A DNA stretch of 64,000 nucleotides from Novosphingobium mangrovisedimenti (GTDB taxonomy: Bacteria; Pseudomonadota; Alphaproteobacteria; Sphingomonadales; Sphingomonadaceae): positions 1-64,000 of the forward strand of contig NZ_JANZXA010000016.1 in NCBI RefSeq assembly GCF_025153475.1, given 5' to 3'. Positions 26,568-41,144 of the stretch are shown one piece after another (position 1 is the stretch's first letter; each line of letters begins with the position of its first letter). The notes beneath the pieces are model-generated. The model was not told where the DNA came from, searched no databases, and saw only the letters and a list, made by a program, of their open reading frames with translations. The translations under genes were made by a program, and so were the position numbers.

Positions 26568-26729
26568 GGCGCGGCGCACTGACAGGCAAGCGCGTTCGGG
26601 TCAATGGAGAGCCATATTTCGCTCCGAGACGCGAAAGACATCCCGGCTTGCAAAAAGGACCATTGCCAGATCGCCGCAAGATGCGTTGTAGGCTGCACGA
26701 ACCCTTCGCGGACCAAGGCCACACCGAAT

Positions 26730-27110
26730 ATGCTGCGCGCCATTTTCCTGCTGCTCGCCTGCCAGCTTGCGGGCGAAACGATCCACCGGCTGGCCGGGCT
26801 GGCCCTCCCGGGCGCCGTCATCGGCATGGTCTTCCTTGTCGGCTGGCTGGCGCTCGTTCCTCGTGAGCGGCCGACGCTGACGGCCGTTACCGGGTGGCTG
26901 ACGGCCCATCTCGCGGTGATGTTCGTGCCTGCCGCCGTAGGCCTGGTCGACGAAGGCAAGGCGCTTTCCGGCGATGGCGTGGGGCTGGTCGTCGCGACGA
27001 TCTGCTCGACCCTGCTGACGATGGTCGTCACCGCGCTGGTCTTCCGTTGGGCCCTGCACCGCTTCGCCCCGCCCGCGCAGCCGGCGGAAGCCGGGGAGCC
27101 TGCCGCATGA
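26730..27110 (+). CDS. lrgA: CidA/LrgA family holin-like protein
   Basis: A 126-aa inner-membrane protein with four hydrophobic spans (about residues 2-20, 26-44, 57-75 and 82-104). The family signature is in LACQLAGETIHRLAGLALPGAVIGM and VMFVPAAVGLV. CidA/LrgA proteins act like holins or antiholins and are linked to autolysis or to transport of pyruvate or glycolate-type organic acids in different bacteria. The ATG at 26730 starts exactly where the first membrane span begins; the longer frame from 26604 has no credible product. Its stop overlaps the lrgB start (ATGA), a coupling typical of these pairs. Confidence 0.9.
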   Translation: MLRAIFLLLACQLAGETIHRLAGLALPGAVIGMVFLVGWLALVPRERPTLTAVTGWLTAHLAVMFVPAAVGLVDEGKALSGDGVGLVVATICSTLLTMVVTALVFRWALHRFAPPAQPAEAGEPAA

Positions 27111-27799
27111 CCGGACTGCTGGCGACCTCTCTGTTCTGGCTGGCCGTGACGCTCGGCGTATTCGAAGCTGCCGACACGGTCTCGAAACGCTCCGGTCGGC
27201 ACCCGCTGTGTCATCCGGTCCTGTGGTCGACGCCGGTCCTGATCGGGCTGCTGCTATGGACCGGCACGCCCTATGCGACATATCGCGATGCCACTTTTCC
27301 GCTGAGTTTCCTGCTCGGTCCGGCTGTTGTCGGCCTTGCCGTGCCGATCTGGGCGGAGCGCGCGCGCATCCGACGCCTTGCGATCCCGATCGCGCTGGCC
27401 CTGACCGCGGGAGCCGTCACCTCGATCGTCAGTGCCGTGGGTATTCTCTCCCTGTTCGGGGCTCCGCGCGAGGTTCTGGCGTCGATCGCGCCGCGCGCCG
27501 CGACCACGCCGGTGGCCATGGCGGTGGCCAGCCAGCTCGGCGGCATACCGGCCCTTGCCGCGGTCATCGTACTGTTTGCCGGCGTGTTCGGCGCAATGTG
27601 CGCGACACCGCTGCTCAACCTGCTCAAGGTCCGCGACTATCGCGCACGAGGATTCGCCGTCGGCGTGGCCGCTCACGGCATCGGTTCGGCCCGCGCCTTC
27701 CAAGTCGATCCGACGGCCGGTGCGCTGGCGAGCCTGGGCATGGCACTCAACGCGGTCATGACCGCAGCGCTGCTTTCACTGCTGGCGATTTTCCTCTGA
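27107..27799 (+). CDS. lrgB: LrgB/CidB family membrane protein
   Basis: A 230-aa inner-membrane partner of the LrgA-like protein. It has seven or eight hydrophobic spans and the family motif APRAATTPVAMAVASQLGG (about residues 128-146), followed by a glycine-rich AAHGIGSARAF. It starts inside the lrgA stop (ATGA). Together the pair forms a membrane complex; the plant homologue PLGG1 carries glycolate, and bacterial ones are tied to pyruvate or murein hydrolase control. Which activity applies here is not known. No LysR or LytTR regulator sits beside it, although the window contains a LytS/LytTR pair at 12260-14267. Confidence 0.9.
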   Translation: MTGLLATSLFWLAVTLGVFEAADTVSKRSGRHPLCHPVLWSTPVLIGLLLWTGTPYATYRDATFPLSFLLGPAVVGLAVPIWAERARIRRLAIPIALALTAGAVTSIVSAVGILSLFGAPREVLASIAPRAATTPVAMAVASQLGGIPALAAVIVLFAGVFGAMCATPLLNLLKVRDYRARGFAVGVAAHGIGSARAFQVDPTAGALASLGMALNAVMTAALLSLLAIFL

Positions 27800-27874
27800 G
27801 CGGCACCCCGAAACGACAACGGCCTACCCTCCCGGGCAGGCCATCTCGTTCCCCAGCGAGGGAATGAACGGAAA

Positions 27875-28570
27875 TCAGGCCGCTTCGGCAGCCTCGTCCG
27901 GATCGCGCAGCACGTAACCGCGACCCCAGACGGTCTCGATGTAGTTCGCACCGCCGCAGGCATGCGCGAGCTTCTTGCGCAGCTTGCAGATGAACACGTC
28001 GATGATCTTCAGTTCCGGCTCGTCCATCCCGCCATAGAGGTGGTTGAGGAACATTTCCTTGGTCAGCGTGGTGCCCTTGCGCAGCGAAAGCAGCTCGAGC
28101 ATCGCATACTCCTTGCCGGTCAGGTGCACGCGGGCACCATCGACCTCGACCGTCTTGGCGTCGAGGTTGACGATCAGCTTGCCGGTGCGGATGACCGACT
28201 GCGAATGGCCCTTCGAACGGCGCACGACCGCATGGATACGGGCGATCAGCTCTTCGCGGTGGAACGGCTTGGTCACGTAGTCGTCGGCGCCGAAACCGAA
28301 CGAGCGGACCTTGCTGTCCATTTCCGAAATGCCCGAGAGGATCAGGACCGGCGTCTGTACCTTGGCGACGCGCAGTTTCTTGAGGACGTCGTAGCCGTGC
28401 ATGTCCGGCAGATTAAGGTCCAGGAGAATGATGTCGTAGTCGTACAGCTTCCCGAGATCGAGGCCTTCTTCGCCAAGATCCGTCGAATAGACATTAAAGC
28501 CTTCGCCCGTCAGCATGAGCTCGATAGCCCGGGCCGTGGTCGGTTCGTCTTCGATCAGCAGCACTCGCAT
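27875..28570 (-). CDS. ctrA: cell-cycle response regulator CtrA
   Basis: A 231-aa OmpR-type regulator that is almost certainly CtrA, the master cell-cycle regulator of alphaproteobacteria. The receiver shows Asp51 in [20 protein letters not shown] and Lys in [15 protein letters not shown]. The winged-helix domain carries the diagnostic [19 protein letters not shown] and [15 protein letters not shown]. CtrA binds TTAA-N7-TTAA sites and controls division, motility and replication initiation; in sphingomonads it is best known for motility and transfer-agent-type genes. The C-terminus is short and rich in Ala and Glu (DEAAEAA); in Caulobacter the last residues are the ClpXP degradation signal. 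AAAGGGGG precedes the start. TTAA repeats lie upstream. Confidence 0.96.
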   Translation of the reverse strand: MRVLLIEDEPTTARAIELMLTGEGFNVYSTDLGEEGLDLGKLYDYDIILLDLNLPDMHGYDVLKKLRVAKVQTPVLILSGISEMDSKVRSFGFGADDYVTKPFHREELIARIHAVVRRSKGHSQSVIRTGKLIVNLDAKTVEVDGARVHLTGKEYAMLELLSLRKGTTLTKEMFLNHLYGGMDEPELKIIDVFICKLRKKLAHACGGANYIETVWGRGYVLRDPDEAAEAA

Positions 28571-28636
28571 GGGTGTCCCCCTTTGCCCCGTTTTGTCCGC
28601 GGACGCTAACTTCGTCTAAACGGACATTGCCGTGAA

Positions 28637-28669
28637 TTAACCATATGACCAATGAAGGTTAAAGGTTAA
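28637..28669 (-). promoter_or_regulatory. cluster of TTAA half-sites upstream of ctrA
   Basis: TTAA occurs at 28637-28640, 28659-28662 and 28666-28669, about 70-100 bases before the ctrA start, in an AT-rich patch. The last two form a direct repeat of TTAACC with a seven-base offset on the minus strand. None has the exact TTAA-N7-TTAA spacing of a full CtrA box, so autoregulation is only suggested. Nothing else is seen in 28571-28835. Confidence 0.35.
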
Positions 28670-28835
28670 TTTGCCGTAAACGCAGAAACATGTCCGCGCT
28701 TTTTCGAAATACCCGGACGACGCCGGATTTTTGTGCCGCACCGTGGACCGGCGCCATTTCCTGAAACGGCCGCAAACGAGAAAGGTTAAGGAACCGCAAC
28801 GAATAATAACGGATGATAATGCCGATCCCGCCCGG

Positions 28836-30218
28836 TCAAGCGGTGGGCACGGCATTGGCAACCGGCTGCACCCGCATCTGGCGCGGCACCTTGCGACCTG
28901 TCTTCCGGCGTGGCAGGTCGATCCGCTTGAGATAGCTCCACAACCCGCACTGCAGGCCGTTGAGCATCAGGATGAACGGCTGGAACGCGATGCCGACGAA
29001 CAGCGAGCCGACCAGATACACGACCTGCGCGAGCTGCAGCGCATTGGCCATCGGTGCCGCCCAAGCCTCGTCCGGGCCCTTGCGGTCCTTCCAGCGGCGG
29101 CGGATGGCTTCCATCTGCAGCAGGCCCGACATCTGCAATGCCAGCCAGAGCGCGAGGCCGGGATAGCCCTGCTCGCCCAGCATCTCGAAATAGCTCGAAT
29201 GGTAGGCGCGCCCCTTTTCGACTACGGGCGTCGCCTCGACGACGGTGCTGCCGCCGGTCGTCTTGGCGACATAGGTGTCGTATCGCACCACGGCGCTCTG
29301 GTAAGCATAGAAGCCGCCGCCGAAGGGGTGCTGCTTGGCGTATTCCCAGGTCCACTTCCACATCGCGAGACGCGTGCTGGCCGACTGGTCCGCACGGTGA
29401 TCCTCGATCGTGTCCATCCGCTTCATGAAGGACTGTGGCAGGAAGGGAACCGCAATGACAGCGACCAGCGCCATGGCGCCGGCGATCAGGAACCGGTGCT
29501 TCGCCGTCCTGAGATAGAGCACGCAGAGAATCACCAGACAGACAAGACCCGTGCGCGCCTGCGTGCCGACAGGGATCAACGCGCACGCGAAGACAAGCGC
29601 CGCCGTGAACGTCCAGACCCGCCAGTCACTAGGGAATATCGTTCCATACTTCGCCAGCCAGATAGCGACCGGAATGATGGAAATGGCGACGGCCGATATG
29701 ATCGACCCTTCGAAGAGACCGCTGTTGCTGTCGACGAAGATCCGCAGCGTGCCATAACCGCTGCCGCCAGCCACGGTCTTGATGCCGCCGTCGATGATCA
29801 GCGCGCTCGCTGCCAGCACCATGACGAGCGCCACCGCCTCGATCCTGAGTCGCGTGCGCAAGGTCAGCGGCATGAAGATCGCAAAGAGCAGCGCCTTCCA
29901 CACCCAGCCCCATTTTTCGGGCGCATCCGCGGGATAGACAGCGGTTATCGTGGTGAAGCCGCAATAAAGCAGCAGCAGCACCATGATTCCCTGCCGCAAG
30001 GTAAAGCGCGAATCCTCTTTGGGGTCGAACATCAGCCAGCCACAGAAGGCCGCCACGAACGCGATCAGCGAAACCGGCACCTGCGACAGAAATCCCCAGG
30101 TGATGACCTGCGGCTGGACGATGTCGATGTAAAGGTAGCACAGCAGCCACACGAACGGTCGCTTGAGCCCGGCCGCCAGCATGAAGAGAAAGAAGCCGGT
30201 GAAAGCCAGATTAAGCAT
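28836..30218 (-). CDS. putative O-glycosylation ligase, exosortase A system-associated (O-antigen ligase-like)
   Basis: A 460-aa polytopic membrane protein with about 11 spans. The start (LNLAFTGFFLFMLAAGLKRP, then FVWLLCYLYIDIVQPQ) and the internal PVGTQARTGLVCL match the Wzy/WaaL-like ligases associated with exosortase-A loci (the DUF5935 plus Wzy_C arrangement). A long loop between the last spans contains WEYAKQHPFGGGFYAYQS, where the O-antigen ligase catalytic loop lies. It probably polymerises or transfers a glycan. It is divergent from a glycosyltransferase of the same exosortase-A class at 30396, supporting the assignment. No exosortase gene is in the window. It overlaps a possible small membrane protein gene by eight bases. 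Confidence 0.86.
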   Translation of the reverse strand: MLNLAFTGFFLFMLAAGLKRPFVWLLCYLYIDIVQPQVITWGFLSQVPVSLIAFVAAFCGWLMFDPKEDSRFTLRQGIMVLLLLYCGFTTITAVYPADAPEKWGWVWKALLFAIFMPLTLRTRLRIEAVALVMVLAASALIIDGGIKTVAGGSGYGTLRIFVDSNSGLFEGSIISAVAISIIPVAIWLAKYGTIFPSDWRVWTFTAALVFACALIPVGTQARTGLVCLVILCVLYLRTAKHRFLIAGAMALVAVIAVPFLPQSFMKRMDTIEDHRADQSASTRLAMWKWTWEYAKQHPFGGGFYAYQSAVVRYDTYVAKTTGGSTVVEATPVVEKGRAYHSSYFEMLGEQGYPGLALWLALQMSGLLQMEAIRRRWKDRKGPDEAWAAPMANALQLAQVVYLVGSLFVGIAFQPFILMLNGLQCGLWSYLKRIDLPRRKTGRKVPRQMRVQPVANAVPTA

Positions 30219-30330
30219 CGGGCCCGGTCTCCGGACGTGTCTCGTCGGACAGATCGTCGCGCGCCATCAGCCGCCACACGGCAAGCGCGAGCAGCCCGTG
30301 GCTGATGGCAAGGGCGAGGATATCTACCAT
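30211..30330 (-). CDS. possible 39-aa membrane peptide upstream of the ligase
   Basis: A 39-aa frame begins at ATG 30330 with a single hydrophobic span (VDILALAISHGLLALAVWRL) and a charged tail. Its TAA at 30211-30213 overlaps the first codons of the ligase by eight bases, the overlap expected for translational coupling. Third positions are GC-rich as in real genes here. No strong ribosome-binding site and no family is recognised. Confidence 0.45.
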   Translation of the reverse strand: MVDILALAISHGLLALAVWRLMARDDLSDETRPETGPDA

Positions 30331-30395
30331 TGCGGCGGCGATAGCAGGGCCGGGTTGACGCGGCGTTAAGCCTTGCAGGCTACGTCTTGGCAATC

Positions 30396-31637
30396 ATGAC
30401 GCGCGTCCTCCACGTTCTCGACCATTCGCTGCCGATGCACAGCGGCTATACCTTCCGCACCCGTGCCATCCTGAAGGCGCAGCAGGCGCTGGGATACGAC
30501 GTGCGCGGGATCACCGGCCTCCGGCATACTGCCGAAGGCCCGGCGGCCGAGGAGGCCGACGGCCTGCTGTTCCACCGCACCGCGGGAACTGCCGGCGGTC
30601 CGGTCGGCTATCGCGAATGGCGCGAGATAGGCCTGTTCACGCAAGGGATCGACCGCGTCGTCCGGGATTGGCGGCCCGATATCCTCCACGCCCACTCCCC
30701 GGCCCTGTGTGGGCAGGCGGCCCTGCGCGTGGCGCGCCGCCATGGCATTCCGCTGGTCTATGAAATCCGCGCTTTCTGGGAAGATGCCGCCGTCGGCAAC
30801 GGCACCGGCAGCGAAGGCTCGCTCAAGTACCGGCTGACGCGCAAGCTGGAGAGCCATGTCGTGCGCGAAGCCGATGCGATGGTGACGATCTGCGAGGGCC
30901 TGCGGCGGGATCTGATCGCGCGCGGCACGCCGGAAGACAAGATCACGGTCATGCCCAACGGCGTCGACCTGGCATTGTTCGGCCAGCCGCCCGAACGCGA
31001 TGCCGCGCTCGGACGCGAACTGGGTTTCGAAATCGATGGCCGAGCCTGCCCGGTAATCGGCTTCATCGGCAGCTTCTACGACTATGAAGGCCTCGACATC
31101 CTGGTCGAAGCCATGCCCGGACTGGTCGCCAGCCAGCCCGACGCCCGGCTGCTGCTGGTCGGGGGCGGTCCCATGGAAGCCGCACTGCGGGCCCAGGCCG
31201 AGGCCTCGCCGGCGGCCGACGCGATCCGCTTCATCGGCCGCGTGCCGCATCACCAGGTCGATCGCTACTACGCGCTGTGCGACGTGATGGCCTATCCCCG
31301 CAAGCGCAGCCGGCTGACCGACCTCGTCACGCCGCTGAAGCCGCTGGAGGCCATGGCCCAGGGCAAGCTCGTTGCCGCCAGCGACGTGGGCGGACACCGC
31401 GAACTGATCGACGACGGCGTGACCGGAACCCTGTTCGCACCCGACGATGCCGCCGCCTGCGCCGCCGCGCTCGCCGGCCTGCTGGAGCGGCGCGACCTGT
31501 GGGATGGTTACCGCCGCGCTGGACGGGAACACGTAGAAAAACGCCACGACTGGGCTGTGAACGCCCGCCGTTATCAGGACGTTTACCAAATGCTGTCACG
31601 AATCGCGGCTCGAAGGGGACTTGGCGCCGCGGCATGA
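30396..31637 (+). CDS. PEP-CTERM/exosortase A system-associated glycosyltransferase (family 4)
   Basis: A 413-aa cytoplasmic GT-B glycosyltransferase. The opening VLHVLDHSLPMHSGYTFRTR is diagnostic of the glycosyltransferase subfamily found with exosortase A. The family-4 features follow: ILHAHSPALCGQAALR, the IPLVYEIRAFWED segment, VMPNGVD, and the donor-binding region with PLKPLEAMAQGKLVAASDVG. It adds a sugar in the assembly of an extracellular polysaccharide. ATG 30396 is chosen over an in-frame TTG three codons upstream. It is divergent from the O-ligase, and the acidic membrane protein gene at 31683 follows after 45 bases. Confidence 0.9.
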   Translation: MTRVLHVLDHSLPMHSGYTFRTRAILKAQQALGYDVRGITGLRHTAEGPAAEEADGLLFHRTAGTAGGPVGYREWREIGLFTQGIDRVVRDWRPDILHAHSPALCGQAALRVARRHGIPLVYEIRAFWEDAAVGNGTGSEGSLKYRLTRKLESHVVREADAMVTICEGLRRDLIARGTPEDKITVMPNGVDLALFGQPPERDAALGRELGFEIDGRACPVIGFIGSFYDYEGLDILVEAMPGLVASQPDARLLLVGGGPMEAALRAQAEASPAADAIRFIGRVPHHQVDRYYALCDVMAYPRKRSRLTDLVTPLKPLEAMAQGKLVAASDVGGHRELIDDGVTGTLFAPDDAAACAAALAGLLERRDLWDGYRRAGREHVEKRHDWAVNARRYQDVYQMLSRIAARRGLGAAA

Positions 31638-31682
31638 TCGTGCGGCAGGCACCGTCCCCATGACAGAATGGGGTAAGTTAGA

Positions 31683-33545
31683 GTGTCCGAGCAAAAGCGC
31701 AGCACATCGGGCGGAAACCAGCCGATCACCCGTCACCCCCTGTTTCCCGCCATTGTCGCACTGTGGGCCGGGGCTCTTTTCGGTCTGGCAAGCATCGCGC
31801 TTCCGCCCGCGTTGATCGAGCGCGCCGTAACGGCGCTCGGCGTGGATCGTGTGATCCCGATGGCGGCACCTCCGCTCGGTGCGACGACACGAATCCTGAT
31901 TGCCCTTGCCATGACGGTGCTCGGCGGCGTCTGCGGCACCCTGGTGGCGCGCCGTCTCGCGCGCCCGGCGCCCGGCAAGCACGAACGTCGCCGCGATGTC
32001 ATGCCGGGTTCCGGCAAGCTGCGCGCGGCGGGAGAGATTGCAGGCCCGATCGTCGGAGCAGCCGCAGTTGCCGAAGACAGCGCCGATCATGCGCCCTCAC
32101 CCGGGCACAGCACCCCGATCCTGAACGTCGGCACCTTCGAAGTGCGCAGCTTTGACGAAGCCTTCGAGGACGAAGACGACATCGCCAGCCGGGCCGTAAA
32201 CGCGCAGGATACCGCTTCGGAAACCATCGAAGTCGAAAAGGCACCCGCCTCGTTCGCGTCCATGCCGTCCGGCGGACCGTTCGCGACGCCGACGCCGCCC
32301 GCCGGAGCGCAGGTCTTCCGGTCTGCCAACGCATCCGAGGAGGCTGCAGAGGTCGCCGAAGACATCGCATGCGATGCGGAGGAGGAGGCGGAGGCGGTCG
32401 ACGCGGCCGGGTCGGAAAGACCCGCCGGCGGCCTGTTCGAAGCCTACTCGCGTGAAATCGCGCCCGGTGAAGCCCCCCAGGCGTCCGTTCTCGATGACGA
32501 ATGCGCCGACCTTGTCGACACCGATTTCCAGGACGACGAGGACGATACAACGCCCATCGCCGCAGCGGAACCGCCGGCGGATATCGCCGCGCCTTCGGAA
32601 GCCGGGGCATCGCACGAAGAGGACATCGCAAGCGAGGCGCCGAACGATGGCTCCCCCACGGCGGCCGAGCGCATCGTTTCCGCGGAACTCGACGCGCTTT
32701 CGCCCGTGGAACTGCTTGAGCGCCTGGCTCTCGCCATGGCCCAGCGCCGTGCACGCGAAGAACGAACCGCCACGGCCCCCGTGCTGGTGGAAGTGGACGC
32801 ACCCGAAGCCGAACCGGAGCCGGAAATGGCCGGCCCGGCACCGGTCGACGCGGAACCGCTCCCGGTCGAGGCCCCGTACTTCGAGGCCGAAGCCGTGGAA
32901 CCCCAGGCACAAGCCGAGACGGCTTCCGTGCAGGAGGCCCGGGACGATGCCCCCGCATCCACGTCCATCCCGGCCGCGATGCGCCCTGTAGCCTTCGACG
33001 ATTTTTCGGACGAAGACGATGACGACGCCCTGCCCGGCTACATCCCGCCCCGGCACATCGGACTGTCGCCGTCGTCGTTCACGCCATCGGCCGAGGCGTC
33101 GTTTGCCGGCGAGGACGAAGAGGACGAAGAGGACGAGGAAGAAAGCGACGAGCAGGAAGGTCACGGTCGCCACTCGGGCTATTCGTCGCTGCTCGATCTC
33201 TCGGGCCCCTTTGCGAACCGCGAAAGGCAGAAACAGCAGTTCGTGCAGTTCGATGCCTCCGAAGGCGAAGAGACCGGCGACATCCAGCCGGAAGCGGCCT
33301 TCGACGACGAGTATGACGACGACGTGCCTGATGCCGGCCCCTTTGCCGTCCCGGCTCCCGAGCCGGCACCTGAAGCGCCCGCTCCGTCTTCCCTGACGTT
33401 CCATCAGCACGCACTGCATGATCCGGCATCACAGGTTGCCAGCGAACGCCTGTTCGACGGGCCCGGCAACGCGGATCCCGAAGAAACCGAAAAGGCGCTG
33501 CGGGCGGCACTGGCCACGCTCCAGCGGATGAGCGGCGCCGCCTAG
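31683..33545 (+). CDS. hypothetical membrane-anchored acidic protein
   Basis: A 620-aa protein that matches no family I know. Residues about 18-45 (HPLFPAIVALWAGALFGLAS) and 67-90 (TTRILIALAMTVLGGVCGTL) are membrane spans, followed by a short basic patch RRLARP. The remaining 500 residues are low-complexity and very rich in Glu, Asp, Ala and Pro, with a pure acidic run near residue 480 and only a few ordered pieces (AERIVSAELDALSPVELLER, and HSGYSSLLDLSGPFANRER). The C-terminal ETEKALRAALATLQRMSG is helical. The start is GTG at 31683. It lies after the exosortase-A-type glycosyltransferase and ends at a strong terminator, so it may belong to that unit. It may tether envelope components. Confidence 0.7.
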   Translation: MSEQKRSTSGGNQPITRHPLFPAIVALWAGALFGLASIALPPALIERAVTALGVDRVIPMAAPPLGATTRILIALAMTVLGGVCGTLVARRLARPAPGKHERRRDVMPGSGKLRAAGEIAGPIVGAAAVAEDSADHAPSPGHSTPILNVGTFEVRSFDEAFEDEDDIASRAVNAQDTASETIEVEKAPASFASMPSGGPFATPTPPAGAQVFRSANASEEAAEVAEDIACDAEEEAEAVDAAGSERPAGGLFEAYSREIAPGEAPQASVLDDECADLVDTDFQDDEDDTTPIAAAEPPADIAAPSEAGASHEEDIASEAPNDGSPTAAERIVSAELDALSPVELLERLALAMAQRRAREERTATAPVLVEVDAPEAEPEPEMAGPAPVDAEPLPVEAPYFEAEAVEPQAQAETASVQEARDDAPASTSIPAAMRPVAFDDFSDEDDDDALPGYIPPRHIGLSPSSFTPSAEASFAGEDEEDEEDEEESDEQEGHGRHSGYSSLLDLSGPFANRERQKQQFVQFDASEGEETGDIQPEAAFDDEYDDDVPDAGPFAVPAPEPAPEAPAPSSLTFHQHALHDPASQVASERLFDGPGNADPEETEKALRAALATLQRMSGAA

Positions 33546-33581
33546 TTTCGCCAAGCCGCCCCAATCACGAATCGAACAAGA

Positions 33582-33610
33582 CCCCGCCCGGATCACCCGG
33601 GCGGGGTTTT
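33582..33610 (+). terminator. Rho-independent terminator before gltB
   Basis: Arms CCCCGCCCG (33582-33590) and CGGGCGGGG (33598-33606) pair exactly with a seven-base loop and are followed by TTTT. It closes the unit ending in the acidic protein. The rest of 33611-33809 must hold the gltB promoter; no clear element was recognised there. Confidence 0.85.
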
Positions 33611-33809
33611 CGATAATAAAATGCCCGAATTTCCGATGATCGCGCGCGCAATCCTGCGCCGAACTGGCCTTCGCGGTTGCAAAACGCCGCATCAATCGTC
33701 ATGGGGACGTTGGGGTCACTATGCCGCATGTGGGGGCGTTGCACGATTCGTGCTCGTCGATACGCACGCCCGGCGTAACCCCGGCAAATGACAGGATGGA
33801 TTATTATCG

Positions 33810-38450
<4,641 letters not shown>

Positions 38451-38469
38451 GATCGGGAATCAGTACAAG

Positions 38470-39903
<1,434 letters not shown>

Positions 39904-39928
39904 GGCGGCACCATCCCCAAGTCATGAA

Positions 39929-39957
39929 AGGGCGCTCCCGTGCGGGGCGCCCTTTTT
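39929..39957 (+). terminator. Rho-independent terminator of gltBD
   Basis: Arms AGGGCGC (39929-39935) and GCGCCCT (39947-39953) pair, with further CCC/GGG pairing inside, followed by TTTT. It lies 25 bases after the gltD stop. Confidence 0.85.
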
Positions 39958-40075
39958 GCATCGGCTATCCGCCGCGACGATCATTGACCCGACAGGCTTC
40001 AGGCCGAACACAACCGAGCTTGACCGGCCTGCACCACCCGGCAAGACTTTCGTCTAAACTTGGGAGAACCACTGC

Positions 40076-40384
40076 ATGCTGCTCGAAATCGCCGAAATCG
40101 AAGTGCGTCCCGGCGCCGAGGACCAGTTCGCAACCGCGATGCACGAGAATGGCCTGCCCAATCTGGCGGCATGCGAAGGCGTCGTTTCGATCCGCTTCGG
40201 CCGTGGGGTGGAGAACCCGTCCAGGTTCACGTTCAACGTCGTGTGGACCTCGATGGAAGCACACGAGGCGGCGCGCAATCTGGAGGCCTTCGGCAAATTC
40301 CGCATGGCCTTCGGCGATCTCACGACCGGCGGTGCGATGAGCCACTACACGATGGGCGATTCCATCCCCGGCGCCTCGGCCTGA
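40076..40384 (+). CDS. antibiotic biosynthesis monooxygenase-like (ABM) domain protein
   Basis: A 102-aa dimeric alpha-beta barrel protein. The pattern IAEIEVRPGAEDQFATAMHE followed by EGVVSIRFGRGVENPSRFTF and VVWTSMEAHEA matches the ABM/YgiN-like fold, which includes quinone monooxygenases and heme-degrading enzymes. The substrate is unknown, and many members simply bind small hydrophobic ligands. GGGAGA lies upstream of the ATG. The gene stands alone, convergent with ung nine bases downstream. Confidence 0.82.
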   Translation: MLLEIAEIEVRPGAEDQFATAMHENGLPNLAACEGVVSIRFGRGVENPSRFTFNVVWTSMEAHEAARNLEAFGKFRMAFGDLTTGGAMSHYTMGDSIPGASA

Positions 40385-40393
40385 AGCACCTGC

Positions 40394-41083
40394 CTACCAG
40401 TCGATCGTCCCGCGCCCGTGGGCTTTCAGGAATTCATTGGCGCGGCTGAAATGACGGCAGCCGAAGAAGCCCGAATGCGCCGAAAGCGGACTCGGGTGCG
40501 GCGCCGTCAGTACCAGATGATGACTGTTCGCAAGACCGGGCACGCGCTCGGCCTTCTTGCGCGCGTGGCTGCCCCATAGCAGGAAGACGCAAGGCTCGGG
40601 CTTGGCGGCTACGGCTGCTGCGGCGGCATCGGTGATCGCCTCCCAGCCCTTGTTCTGGTGCGAACCGGCCTGCCCTTCCTGCACGGTGAGCGAATTGTTG
40701 AGCAGGAGCACGCCCTGACGCGCCCAGTGCTCCAGATTGCCGTGCCCCGGTGCCGAGACCCCGCAATCGCTTGCCAGTTCCTTGTAGATATTGACCAGCG
40801 AGGGCGGGACTTTCACGCCCTCGGGCACTGAAAAGGCCAGACCGTGCGCCTGCCCCGCGCCGTGATAGGGATCTTGCCCCAGAATCACGACCCGGACTTT
40901 GTCGAGCGGCGTCAGTTCCAGCGCGCGCAGCCGGTTGCCGCGCGGGGGAAAGATGCGCTTGCCCGCCGCTTCCTCGGCCTTGAGCCAGCCCCCCAGCCTG
41001 CGCGCCTCCGGCGCCGACAGCACGGGTGCGAGCGCCGTCTGCCAGCTGGGTGGAACGGCCTGTGCGCTTGCGGATGCAGTCAT
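40394..41083 (-). CDS. ung: uracil-DNA glycosylase (family 1)
   Basis: A 229-aa DNA repair enzyme that removes uracil from DNA. Motif A is VVILGQDPYHGAGQAHGLAFSV in two parts (about residues 65-86), with the catalytic Asp in GQDPYHG. Motif B is LTAPHPSPLSAHSGFFG, with the essential His. LLLNNSLTV is the conserved Asn pocket. The ATG at 41083 starts just before the conserved region; a frame to 41146 adds 21 residues that do not look like this family. It is divergent from rnd, which starts 61 bases away. Confidence 0.95.
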   Translation of the reverse strand: MTASASAQAVPPSWQTALAPVLSAPEARRLGGWLKAEEAAGKRIFPPRGNRLRALELTPLDKVRVVILGQDPYHGAGQAHGLAFSVPEGVKVPPSLVNIYKELASDCGVSAPGHGNLEHWARQGVLLLNNSLTVQEGQAGSHQNKGWEAITDAAAAAVAAKPEPCVFLLWGSHARKKAERVPGLANSHHLVLTAPHPSPLSAHSGFFGCRHFSRANEFLKAHGRGTIDW

Positions 41084-41144
41084 GCCTCGAAAATCCTGGT
41101 GCCCATTGCGAAACACTGGCCCAGTCCCTAAGCATTTTCGCACC

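Noticed and set aside
28637-28669. A full CtrA box (TTAA-N7-TTAA) in the ctrA leader
   Set aside because: The TTAA copies are spaced by 18 and 3 bases, not 7, so only half-sites are claimed.
33720-33809. A possible sigma-54 promoter before gltB (TGG...TTGC near 33734)
   Set aside because: Only five bases separate TGG from TTGC where eight are needed, so the site does not fit.
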